DNA of 6,840 nucleotides from Rhizobiaceae bacterium UBA1291. GTDB lineage: Bacteria; Pseudomonadota; Alphaproteobacteria; Rhizobiales; Rhizobiaceae. The stretch lies in contig DBUL01000001.1 in assembly GCA_002307905.1 (NCBI GenBank), forward strand, positions 36,742 to 43,581, written 5' to 3'. Position numbers and translations under genes: made by a program. Shown here piece by piece: positions 1-5,967 of this stretch. Under the pieces are notes generated by a model, which worked only from the letters and a program-made list of their open reading frames with translations, searched no databases and had not been told where the DNA came from. Within the stretch, counting starts at the first letter, position 1. Each line of letters starts with the position of its first letter.

Positions 1-162
1 ACCCAGCAGAATGCCGCCATGGTGGAGGAAACCAATGCCTCGACCCACGCGCTTCTGGAGGTATCGCACCACCTGACGAACCTCGTCTCGCGCTTTACCG
101 TCTCGACGGAAATCGCCATGCCGCGTCAGTCTCAGGACTACCGCCAGCGCTACGCTGCATAA
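1..162 (+). CDS. Methyl-accepting chemotaxis protein, C-terminal end (5' truncated by window)
   Basis: Frame 1 is open from the window edge to TAA at 160-162 and gives 53 residues. It begins with TQQNAAMVEETNAS, the conserved stretch at the distal end of the cytoplasmic signalling coiled coil of chemoreceptors, which relays ligand or redox state to CheA/CheW. The helix continues through HALLEVSHHLTNLVSRF, with the heptad-like hydrophobic spacing expected of the final methylation helix, and ends in a short polar tail (PRQSQDYRQRYAA). There is no NWETF-like CheR/CheB-docking pentapeptide at the C-terminus. The sensor domain and any membrane segments lie outside the window, so the ligand and location (membrane or cytosolic) cannot be told. 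Family assignment is firm; subtype is unknown. Confidence 0.85.
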   Translation, partial: TQQNAAMVEETNASTHALLEVSHHLTNLVSRFTVSTEIAMPRQSQDYRQRYAA

Positions 163-215
163 TGGGAAAATCAGTCGCGGTCAGCGCCACGGCTATCTCA
201 TTCTCAAGTATCGAA

Positions 216-237
216 GACCGCGCCCTTGGGCGCGGTC
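216..237. terminator. Hairpin between the convergent chemoreceptor and DUF3830 genes
   Basis: A perfect 9-bp stem, GACCGCGCC (216-224) with GGCGCGGTC (229-237), closes a CTTG tetraloop. It lies between the chemoreceptor stop (162) and the DUF3830 stop (239), so it can serve both converging transcripts. It starts one base past the DUF3830 stop codon. T-tracts are poor on both sides: on the minus strand the sequence after the stem reads TTCGATACTT. Termination is inferred from the stem and its position. Confidence 0.55.
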
Positions 238-238
238 G

Positions 239-658
239 CTATCTGATTGCCTCGAAGTTGATCGGCTGGGCGCCCTGCCAGAGCACCATCTTGCCCATCG
301 CCTCGAGATGCTCCCGCCCGTCGACCACCGTCAGGAAGTGGTTTCCGGCGAGAGCACCCATCTTGCTGGCAAAATGCGAGCTGCCATAGGCGAAGAGAAG
401 CTCCGTTTCGCTGTAACCGCCGGGATAGAGCAGAATGTCGCCGCGCGAGGGATGGCAGGTGTGGTTCTCGAAGCCGGCGCCGAACTGGAGGTCGCCGAGC
501 GGAACCCAGACAGCCTCACCGCTCCAGCGCGAATGGATCGCCTGGTTGCGGAACGGCAGAAACGTCTTGAAAATCCGGCAGGTCTGCGGCGCCTTTTCGA
601 GCTCGAACCGCGCGGTGAAGACGAAAGGGCCAACGCTGACCTTCAGCAGATCCGTCAT
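239..658 (-). CDS. DUF3830 family protein (cyclophilin-like fold), function unknown
   Basis: A 139-residue soluble protein with no signal peptide or membrane segment. I recognise the DUF3830 pattern: an N-terminal strand pair (KVSVGPFVFTARFE), then ETxAP-like EKAPQTCRIF (21-30), LPF (34-36), the RWSGEAVWVPLGDL block (44-57), GFENHTCHPSRGDILLYPGG (62-81), and a late AGNHFLTVV (104-112). Known members are small beta-barrels of the cyclophilin-like superfamily with no established activity; I cannot name a substrate. The ATG at 656-658 follows the smpB stop by 2 bases, so the two are very likely co-transcribed and translationally coupled. The best ribosome-binding match is a weak GGGCGG inside the end of smpB. 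The 3' end abuts a hairpin. Length fits the family, so the gene looks intact. Confidence 0.85.
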   Translation of the reverse strand: MTDLLKVSVGPFVFTARFELEKAPQTCRIFKTFLPFRNQAIHSRWSGEAVWVPLGDLQFGAGFENHTCHPSRGDILLYPGGYSETELLFAYGSSHFASKMGALAGNHFLTVVDGREHLEAMGKMVLWQGAQPINFEAIR

Positions 659-660
659 GG

Positions 661-1140
661 TCAGCCGCCCGTCTTCAGCAAACGCGACTTCTGTCGGTTC
701 CAGTCACGTTCCTTCTCCGTCTCGCGCTTGTCGTGCAGTTTCTTGCCCTTCGCGAGCGCGAGTTCCAGCTTCGCCCGGCCCTTCTCGTTGAAATAGATCT
801 TGAGCGGGACCAGCGTCATGCCCTCGCGATTGATCGCCTGGCGCAGACGACCGATCTCACGCTTGTTAAGCAGGAGCTTGCGGCGGCGGCGAGGCTCGTG
901 ATTGAAGCGGTTGGCCTGCAGATACTCCGGCAGGTGGGAATTGATCAGCCAGATCTCATCACCCTCATCCGAGGCATAGGATTCGGCGATGTTCGCCTTG
1001 CCTTCGCGCAACGATTTGACCTCCGTACCGGTCAGTTGGATACCGGCCTCGTAGGTGTCGATGATCTCGTAGTTGAAGCGGGCCTTGCGGTTTTCCGCGA
1101 CAATCTTGTTGACTGTGCGCTGGCTGCCTCTGGGTGCCAT
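661..1140 (-). CDS. smpB: SsrA-binding protein SmpB
   Basis: A 159-residue basic protein, the usual SmpB length. SmpB binds the tRNA-like domain of tmRNA (SsrA) and delivers it to ribosomes stalled on mRNAs lacking a stop codon, leading to tagging and release of the nascent chain. Hallmarks seen: [10 protein letters not shown] (17-26), [14 protein letters not shown] (38-51) in the OB-fold, the [24 protein letters not shown] block (70-93) and [11 protein letters not shown] (107-117). The C-terminal [11 protein letters not shown] (130-140) has the H136/D137/K138/R139 quartet, followed by W147 in a basic tail (KSRLLKTGG); this tail enters the decoding centre and mRNA channel. The ATG start gives the standard [19 protein letters not shown]-terminus; the ribosome-binding site is weak. 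It is followed by DUF3830 after 2 bases and separated from upstream dapA by a terminator. The ssrA RNA gene itself is not in the window. Confidence 0.97.
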   Translation of the reverse strand: MAPRGSQRTVNKIVAENRKARFNYEIIDTYEAGIQLTGTEVKSLREGKANIAESYASDEGDEIWLINSHLPEYLQANRFNHEPRRRRKLLLNKREIGRLRQAINREGMTLVPLKIYFNEKGRAKLELALAKGKKLHDKRETEKERDWNRQKSRLLKTGG

Positions 1141-1220
1141 GGTGACGATCCGATCCGCCCGGAATGCTTGTTCTTGGCCGGGCGGCGGGCATCCCGTCCG
1201 GCTCTTGTCGTGCCTATGTA

Positions 1221-1226
1221 ATATAG
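1221..1226 (-). promoter_or_regulatory. Candidate -10 element for smpB-DUF3830
   Basis: On the minus strand the bases read CTATAT (within ACTATATTAC), matching the CTATAT-type -10 common at rhizobial housekeeping promoters. It lies about 80 bases upstream of the smpB ATG and just beyond the T-tract of the dapA terminator. The -35 region at 17 bases spacing is poor, so this is a weak call. Support comes mainly from the need for a promoter here, since dapA transcription should end upstream. Confidence 0.35.
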
Positions 1227-1236
1227 TTGTCAGCGC

Positions 1237-1268
1237 AAAAAAAGAAGCCGGGCGGAAAACCGCCCGGC
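1237..1268 (-). terminator. Rho-independent terminator of dapA
   Basis: Read on the minus strand, a 9-bp perfect stem GCCGGGCGG / CCGCCCGGC (1268-1260 with 1255-1247) closes a TTTT loop and is followed at once by TTCTTTTTTT (1246-1237). This is a textbook intrinsic terminator, 28 bases after the dapA stop. It separates dapA from smpB, which lies on the same strand, so the two are probably not one simple operon. Confidence 0.93.
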
Positions 1269-1296
1269 GCCACGCATTTCAAAGACTTGCAGTCCC

Positions 1297-2181
1297 TCAG
1301 TTGAGCAGGCCGGCGTGCTTCAGTGCCGCATCGATCGCGGCTTCGGTCACAGGCTCGAGCGTCGGTAGAAGCGGCAGGCGCACGGCCCGGTTCATGCGCC
1401 CGATACGCGACAGCGCATATTTTGCACCGCAGACGCCTGGCTCCAGGAAGATCGCCTTGTGCAGCGGCATCAGGCGGTCCTGAAGAACAAGCGCCTTCTT
1501 GTAGTCGCCGGCAAGCGTCGCCGCCTGGAATTCTGCGCAGAGCTTCGGCGCGACATTGGCGGTGACCGAAATGCAGCCGACGCCGCCATGGGCGTTGAAG
1601 CCGAGCGCGGTCGCATCCTCGCCCGAAAGCTGGATGAAGTCACTGCCGCAGGTAATGCGCTGGTCCGAGACGCGCTCGAGCTTGCCGGTCGCATCCTTGA
1701 CGCCGACGATGTTCTTGTGGGCCTTGGCAAGCACGCCCATGGTCTCGGGGCTCATGTCGACGACGGAGCGGCCGGGAATGTTGTAGATGAAGATCGGCAG
1801 CTTCACGGCATCGGCAACAGCCGCAAAGTGGGCAATGAGGCCCTTCTGCGTCGGCTTGTTATAATAAGGCGTGACGACGAGCAGCGCATCGGCGCCGACC
1901 GTCTCGGCATGCTGGGCAAGTTCGATCGCTTCCCGCGTATTGTTGGAGCCGGCACCCGCGATAACCGGGACGCGCTTCGCTGCCGATTCGACGCACAGTT
2001 CGACCACCCGTTTGTGCTCGTCATGGGAGAGCGTCGGCGATTCGCCAGTGGTGCCGACGGGCACCAGGCCGCTCGAACCCTCGGCGATCTGCCACTCCAC
2101 ATGGGCGGCAAAGGCTTTCTCGTCAACGGCACCGGTTTCGGTAAAGGGCGTGACAAGTGCGGGAATGGATCCCTGGAACAT
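1297..2181 (-). CDS. dapA: 4-hydroxy-tetrahydrodipicolinate synthase
   Basis: A 294-residue cytosolic enzyme that condenses pyruvate with aspartate semialdehyde to form 4-hydroxy-tetrahydrodipicolinate, the committed step toward diaminopimelate (peptidoglycan) and lysine. It is a TIM-barrel aldolase of the DHDPS/NAL family. Visible active-site motifs: GTTGE (43-47) with T44/T45, YYNKP (106-110) with Y107 of the catalytic triad, FIYNIPGR (131-138) with Y133 and substrate-carboxylate-binding R138, and GVKDATG (160-166) with the Schiff-base lysine K162. The start chosen is the ATG at 2181-2179, giving [13 protein letters not shown]. It has a strong GAGGAG site 7 bases upstream, matches the family N-terminus, and is preferred over an ATG 24 bases further up. 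R138 and the YNIPGR sequence favour dapA over the sialate or keto-acid lyase relatives. It is divergent from the transglycosylase gene and ends in its own terminator. Confidence 0.97.
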   Translation of the reverse strand: MFQGSIPALVTPFTETGAVDEKAFAAHVEWQIAEGSSGLVPVGTTGESPTLSHDEHKRVVELCVESAAKRVPVIAGAGSNNTREAIELAQHAETVGADALLVVTPYYNKPTQKGLIAHFAAVADAVKLPIFIYNIPGRSVVDMSPETMGVLAKAHKNIVGVKDATGKLERVSDQRITCGSDFIQLSGEDATALGFNAHGGVGCISVTANVAPKLCAEFQAATLAGDYKKALVLQDRLMPLHKAIFLEPGVCGAKYALSRIGRMNRAVRLPLLPTLEPVTEAAIDAALKHAGLLN

Positions 2182-2223
2182 GCAAAAACTCCTCAGGGCC
2201 GGCATCCATGCTTCGGCCGTATT

Positions 2224-2278
2224 CCTTGGCTACAACGCGCGCACATTACTTTGCGGACAGGGGCGCGACAAGCCAAGG
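2224..2278. repeat. Inverted repeat in the dapA/transglycosylase intergenic region
   Basis: CCTTGGCT (2224-2231) is the exact reverse complement of AGCCAAGG (2271-2278). Inside them CGCGC (2236-2240) also pairs with GCGCG (2263-2267). The arms therefore form 8 + 5 matching bases with a 3-4 base interruption, around a central segment of 22 bases. The right arm overlaps the predicted -35 of dapA. It may be an operator or a cruciform-forming element; the role is inferred only from position. Confidence 0.5.
2243..2272 (-). promoter_or_regulatory. Candidate sigma70 promoter of dapA
   Basis: On the minus strand a -35-like TTGTCG (within CTTGTCGCG, at 2271-2266) is followed after 17 bases by TAATGT (2248-2243). 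Both are partial matches to TTGACA and TATAAT. Transcription from here would leave a leader of about 55 bases before the dapA ATG. It is the best-spaced pair I found in the 221-base divergent region. No comparably good pair was found for the plus-strand transglycosylase gene. Confidence 0.4.
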
Positions 2279-2402
2279 CACGGGGCTTTTGTGACAGCTC
2301 ACCACCCCTTCAATGGTCGTAGATTTTGCTTGTGCGGTAAGATTTAGTTAACCTGGCGAATAGCTAATGGAGGATATTCGGATTTTCCAGCGGGCACTCG
2401 AG

Positions 2403-4469
2403 ATGAAGAAGACCATTCTCCTCGCATCCGTCGTCGGTTTTGGCCTGACCGCGTTCGCTTATGCCGGCGAAACCGTCGCTCCGGCCGTCGTTCCCGTCCC
2501 CTCACCGAAGCCGTCCATGCCTTCGGCTGCCACCGCCCTGCCGCCTTCGTTCGAAATGACCGGTACCATTCCGCGGACCGCCCGGATCAATTCGGCGAGC
2601 GTGCTGCTGAAGGCCGGTCTGGAGGCCTTGTCCGACAGGAAGGCCTCCGAGGCGCTCGCGATCCGCAACCGCATGCCCGACGGGCTGGACCGCAACATGC
2701 TCACCTGGTCTATTGCTGTGTCCGGGATGAGCGGCATTCCGTCAGCAGAAATCGCTGCAGCGCAACGCAAGCTGGAAGGCTGGCCGGGGCTCAAGGTATT
2801 CCGCGCCAATTCCGAGCGGGCACTCTATCGCGAGAATCCGCCAGCGCGCGACGTCATCGCGGTCTTCGGCCAGACGGCACCGGAGACGGCAGAGGGCGTG
2901 GTCCTCCTTGCCCGCGCACTGATCGAGACCGGACAAAAGGAACGCGCGGCCGAGGTGCTGAACAAGCTGTGGCGTGAAGACGCACTCGACAACGACCGGG
3001 AAGACCGGATCCTGAAGGGGTTTCCCGGCCTTTTCACCGCCGCGGACCACAAGGCCCGCATGGACTACCTGCTCTATCGCGGCCGCACGGCGCAGGCGAA
3101 ACGTTTCTCCTCGCTTGGCGAGGCCCAATCCCTCTACAATGCCTGGTCGGCGGTGCTGGCCAGGTCGTCGAAGGCGGCGACGCTGCTTGCCGCCGTCGAT
3201 CCGCGCGGGCGCTCCGATCCGGCCTATCTCTTCGCGCGCATCGAGCATCTGCGCCACCAGGAGAAATATGAAGAGGCGGCAGAGCTGATCGCCAAGGCGC
3301 CAAGCGACCCGAAAAAGCTGATCAACCCCGGCGAATGGTGGAACGAGCAGCGGATCGTCGCGCGCGGGCTCGCCGACCAGGGCAAGTTCAAGGCAGCCTA
3401 CCAGATCGTGTCCCGTCATTTCGCCACCAGTCCCGTCGATGTGGCGGACGCCGAATTTCATGCCGGATGGTACGCTCTGCGCCGGCTGCAGGACCCGACA
3501 GCGGCAGCTGACCATTTCCGCAGGATTCTACAGGTCTCCGACAGGCCGCTTTCAGCGTCGCGCGCCTGGTATTGGCTCGGTCGCACCTCCGAAGCAGCCG
3601 GTGACGGCAAGGCGCAGGAGTATTTTGCCAAGGCGGCGCGCTTCGCCAGCACCTTCTACGGTCAACTCGCTGCGGCGCGGCTCAACAACAACCGGCTGGA
3701 CATACCCTACCCCATGCCAAGTCCCGAGGACCGGCAGAGCTTCGCGCGGCGCGAGGCCGTACAGGCGATGGCCCGCTTCGAGGCCGCCGGGCACGCCTGG
3801 CGCGCCGAAAGCCTCTACCGCTCGCTGGCCGAACAACTCGACCGCCCAGGAGAACTGGCACTTCTGACCGCCAAGGCGGAACAGTTCGGCGGCCACCATC
3901 TGTCGCTCCAGATCGGCAAGATCGCCTATGCCCGCGGCATTAACGTCCCGGCGCTCGCGTTTCCGGTCGGCGTCATTCCCTCCAGTGCCAATATCGAAGG
4001 GTCGGGCAAGGCGCTGGCCTATGCGATCGCGCGGCAGGAAAGCGCCTTCAATCCGGCCGCGGTGTCCCCGGCCGATGCGCGCGGCCTGTTGCAGCTCATG
4101 CCGGGAACCGCAAAGGCGGTGGCGACACGCTACGGACTTGCCTATTCCAAGGAAAAGCTGACGGCCGATCCGGCCTACAATGCAACGCTTGGCGCCCATT
4201 ATCTCGGCGAGCAGATCGACGCTTTCGGCGGTTCCTATATCCTGACGTTCATCGCCTATAATGCGGGGCCGAAGCGCGTGTCGCAATGGATTGCCCGCTA
4301 TGGCGACCCACGCGGCAAGCCGATCGACGAAGTGGTCGACTGGATCGAGCGCATCCCCTTCCCCGAGACCCGCAACTACGTCCAGCGCATCATGGAAAAC
4401 TACCAGATCTACAAGAGCCGACTCGGTCAGGAGACCGACATCGTCGCTGATTTGCGCTTCGGACGGTGA
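2403..4469 (+). CDS. slt: Soluble lytic murein transglycosylase (Slt70-like, GH23)
   Basis: A 688-residue secreted enzyme that cleaves the MurNAc-GlcNAc bond of peptidoglycan with formation of 1,6-anhydro-MurNAc ends. It starts with a signal peptide (MKKTILLASVVGFGLTAFAYA, predicted cut after A21, AYA-GE). No lipobox cysteine follows, so it should be free in the periplasm. A Pro/Ala/Val-rich linker (about 22-50) precedes a long Ala-rich alpha-helical region (about 60-510) like the doughnut-shaped superhelix of Slt70. The catalytic SLT domain (about 535-670) shows ARQESAFNP with the acid/base glutamate E546, GLLQLMPGTA (561-570) and IAYNAGP (617-623). Total length is close to E. coli Slt (645). 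I chose the ATG at 2403 because it gives a normal signal peptide. An in-frame ATG at 2367 would add 12 residues including acidic ones, and neither start has a well-spaced Shine-Dalgarno. Stop TGA is at 4467-4469. It may lead a run with the two plus-strand genes that follow. Confidence 0.93.
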   Translation: MKKTILLASVVGFGLTAFAYAGETVAPAVVPVPSPKPSMPSAATALPPSFEMTGTIPRTARINSASVLLKAGLEALSDRKASEALAIRNRMPDGLDRNMLTWSIAVSGMSGIPSAEIAAAQRKLEGWPGLKVFRANSERALYRENPPARDVIAVFGQTAPETAEGVVLLARALIETGQKERAAEVLNKLWREDALDNDREDRILKGFPGLFTAADHKARMDYLLYRGRTAQAKRFSSLGEAQSLYNAWSAVLARSSKAATLLAAVDPRGRSDPAYLFARIEHLRHQEKYEEAAELIAKAPSDPKKLINPGEWWNEQRIVARGLADQGKFKAAYQIVSRHFATSPVDVADAEFHAGWYALRRLQDPTAAADHFRRILQVSDRPLSASRAWYWLGRTSEAAGDGKAQEYFAKAARFASTFYGQLAAARLNNNRLDIPYPMPSPEDRQSFARREAVQAMARFEAAGHAWRAESLYRSLAEQLDRPGELALLTAKAEQFGGHHLSLQIGKIAYARGINVPALAFPVGVIPSSANIEGSGKALAYAIARQESAFNPAAVSPADARGLLQLMPGTAKAVATRYGLAYSKEKLTADPAYNATLGAHYLGEQIDAFGGSYILTFIAYNAGPKRVSQWIARYGDPRGKPIDEVVDWIERIPFPETRNYVQRIMENYQIYKSRLGQETDIVADLRFGR

Positions 4470-4480
4470 CGACCAAGCGA

Positions 4481-4509
4481 TTGACAACGTTGTATTTCGC
4501 CACGACTGT
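4481..4509 (+). promoter_or_regulatory. Candidate promoter of the PEBP-like gene
   Basis: A perfect -35 hexamer TTGACA (4481-4486) lies 11 bases after the transglycosylase stop. At 17 bases spacing the -10 position reads GACTGT (4504-4509), a poor match. The -35 is overlapped by the 10-bp palindrome ACAACGTTGT (4484-4493), a possible operator half-site pair. No terminator precedes it, so read-through from the transglycosylase gene is also possible. Confidence 0.3.
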
Positions 4510-4528
4510 GCTCCTTGTCCAACTGACT

Positions 4529-4534
4529 AGGGGG
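4529..4534 (+). promoter_or_regulatory. Ribosome-binding site of the PEBP-like gene
   Basis: AGGGGG lies 7 bases before the ATG at 4542. It is the clearest purine-rich site among the three plus-strand genes here and supports this ATG as the start. Confidence 0.6.
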
Positions 4535-4541
4535 TATCTGC

Positions 4542-4907
4542 ATGCGTGGACTATTTATTCTCGCAATATTGCTCGGCGGCGCGGCCAGCGCCTCGGCCGA
4601 GATGTCAATGAGCTTTGACTGGGGGCCTACGAAGAAATGCGACACCAAGTCGCCGCCAATTTCAGTAAAGAACGCACCTGAAGGGACTGCCAAACTTCAG
4701 TTCTCGATGACTGACCTCAACGTGCCGAGCTATCGGCACGGGGGCGGCACTGTCGACTACGCGAAGTCAATTCCGTATGGCGCATTTCGCTACAAAGGCC
4801 CCTGTCCACCATCAGGCAAACACAAGTATCGCTTCACGGTGAAGGCTCTTGACGCGAAGAAGAAGACATTGGCTACGGCCACAGCGACACGGTCGTTTCC
4901 GGAATAG
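4542..4907 (+). CDS. Small secreted PEBP-like protein (YbhB/YbcL or phospholipid-binding type)
   Basis: A 121-residue protein with a clear signal peptide (MRGLFILAILLGGAASASA, cut after A19), so the mature form is about 102 residues and probably periplasmic. Resemblance to the phosphatidylethanolamine-binding family rests on SPPISV (38-43, compare the family's SPPLSW), LQFSMTDLNVP (52-62) at the place of the DPDAP ligand motif, HGGG (66-69), and GPCPPSGKHKYRFTVKALD (86-104), the family's strongest C-terminal signature. The DPDAP motif is degenerate (TDLNVP) and the protein is shorter than the 150-180 residues of E. coli YbhB/YbcL, so ligand binding is uncertain. GC in three lines I counted is 55-58%, against 65% in a line of the upstream gene. 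No enzymatic role is assigned. It sits 72 bases after the transglycosylase and 49 before the hydrolase on the same strand. Confidence 0.75.
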   Translation: MRGLFILAILLGGAASASAEMSMSFDWGPTKKCDTKSPPISVKNAPEGTAKLQFSMTDLNVPSYRHGGGTVDYAKSIPYGAFRYKGPCPPSGKHKYRFTVKALDAKKKTLATATATRSFPE

Positions 4908-4956
4908 AACCCAGATTCCTCAGTAGGCCGCGACACTATCGGCATGGAGAAAAGAT

Positions 4957-5826
4957 GTGGGACCAGACACAAGCCTCTATGTCGACAGTGCCGACGGCCT
5001 GACTCTCCACGCCCGGCTCTACGGCGAACATCTGCCCGGCGAACCCATCATCTGCCTGCCTGGCCTCACCCGCAATGCACGCGACTTCCACCAGCTTGCG
5101 TTGATTCTCTCACGCTCTGCCCAGCCATCGAAGGTCGTGGCGATTGATTCGCGCGGACGCGGATTGTCCGATTGGGACAGCGATGAGAGCCGCTATACGC
5201 TGGCGGTCGAAGCGCTGGATGTCATCCATGTACTCGACAGCCTCGGGATCGACCGCGCCGCTTTCATCGGCACCTCGCGCGGCGGCCTGATCCTTCATCT
5301 GCTGGCCGTCAGCCACCCCGGGCGCCTTTCTGCGGTCATCCTGAACGACATCGGCCCGGTGATCGAGGTCGAAGGGCTTCGGCAGATCCAAGCCTATCTC
5401 GGAGGCGAACGGCAACCGAGGGACTTCGACGAGGCGACGGCCATTCTCCGGGAGGTTCACGGCTCGGGCTTTCCGGCCTTGTCGGATCGCGACTGGCACG
5501 ACATGGCGCATGCGATCTACCGGCAAAGGGGCGGGAGCATATGTCCAGACTACGATCCTGCAATCGCCGCGCAGTTTTGTGCGGCAGACCTCAGCCAGCC
5601 ACTGCCCGATCTCTGGCAGAATTTCGCGGGCTTCGCCAATCTGCCGCTGATGGCCATCCGCGGCGCGACATCGCGACTGCTGTCGCCGGACACGATGGCT
5701 GAGATGGAAAGACGGCATCCCGGCATGGCTTCGCTCACCGCCGCCGGACAGGGTCACGCCCCGATCCTGCATCTGGATGGAATCCCGCAGGATATTCAGG
5801 CCTTCCTCGCGGCCCGGTTCACTTAG
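4957..5826 (+). CDS. Alpha/beta hydrolase fold protein, substrate unknown
   Basis: A 289-residue cytosolic protein with no signal peptide. Core motifs of the fold: oxyanion-loop CLPGLTRN (33-40), the strand-4 motif IDSRGRGLSD (63-72), nucleophile elbow GTSRGG (105-110) with S107, LNDIGP (129-134), and the catalytic-histidine motif GQGHAP (264-269) with H267. Residues about 135-220 form the variable cap. After strand 7 the expected acid site reads GATSRLLS (236-243), where relatives I recall usually have an Asp (SDLLS); this one has R240. D131 is another acid near the active site. The GTG start at 4957 is forced: an in-frame TAG lies at 4924-4926 with no ATG, GTG or TTG between. GGAGA sits 6 bases upstream. 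An out-of-frame ATG overlaps it (ATGTG, 4955-4959) but stops after 15 codons. Esterase or C-C hydrolase activity is possible; the family is too broad to name a substrate. Confidence 0.88.
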   Translation: MGPDTSLYVDSADGLTLHARLYGEHLPGEPIICLPGLTRNARDFHQLALILSRSAQPSKVVAIDSRGRGLSDWDSDESRYTLAVEALDVIHVLDSLGIDRAAFIGTSRGGLILHLLAVSHPGRLSAVILNDIGPVIEVEGLRQIQAYLGGERQPRDFDEATAILREVHGSGFPALSDRDWHDMAHAIYRQRGGSICPDYDPAIAAQFCAADLSQPLPDLWQNFAGFANLPLMAIRGATSRLLSPDTMAEMERRHPGMASLTAAGQGHAPILHLDGIPQDIQAFLAARFT

Positions 5827-5917
5827 CCGAAACCAGAAATCAGCAAAACGCCGGATTTGACGGTACCTGGCCGCACGAAGGAGTTTCCCTTCATATTCGG
5901 GCACCACCTCAAACGGA

Positions 5918-5945
5918 AAAAGCCCGGTCTTGCGACCGGGCTTTC
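5918..5945. terminator. Bidirectional terminator between hydrolase and porin genes
   Basis: An 11-bp stem AAAGCCCGGTC (5919-5929) / GACCGGGCTTT (5934-5944) closes a TTGC loop. On the minus strand, for the porin, the GC stem is followed by TTTTTCCGTTT; on the plus strand the tail is TTTCCCTAT. It lies 23 bases past the porin stop and about 90 bases past the hydrolase stop. It is strongest as the porin terminator and plausible for both convergent genes. Confidence 0.85.
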
Positions 5946-5967
5946 CCTATAAGATCCGGAGATCCTA

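Noticed and set aside
308..796. A plus-strand open frame crossing DUF3830 and the end of smpB
   Set aside because: It spans two recognisable minus-strand genes and their junction, with no motif of its own.
2182..2205. Upstream ATG that would extend DapA by 8 residues
   Set aside because: The downstream ATG has a strong GAGGAG at ideal spacing and gives the family's normal N-terminus; the extension would be translated through that site.
1459..2322. A 287-codon open frame on the plus strand, antisense to dapA
   Set aside because: It lies almost wholly over a certain dapA gene, has no recognisable domain, and is the expected by-product of GC-rich codon use on the opposite strand.
2742..3515. 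A 257-codon minus-strand open frame opposite the transglycosylase helical domain
   Set aside because: Antisense shadow of a real gene; no motifs, no ribosome-binding context.
3552..4487. A 311-codon minus-strand open frame opposite the transglycosylase catalytic domain
   Set aside because: The plus strand encodes clear GH23 motifs here. The antisense product is a low-complexity Arg/Gly/Ala-type sequence with no family match that I recognise.
5876..5891. Small hairpin GAAGG/CCTTC after the hydrolase gene
   Set aside because: Only 5 bp of stem and no T-tract; the strong hairpin at 5919-5944 explains termination better.
5110..5907. A 265-codon minus-strand open frame opposite the alpha/beta hydrolase
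   Set aside because: The plus strand has the full hydrolase motif set with a good start; the antisense frame shows no domain.
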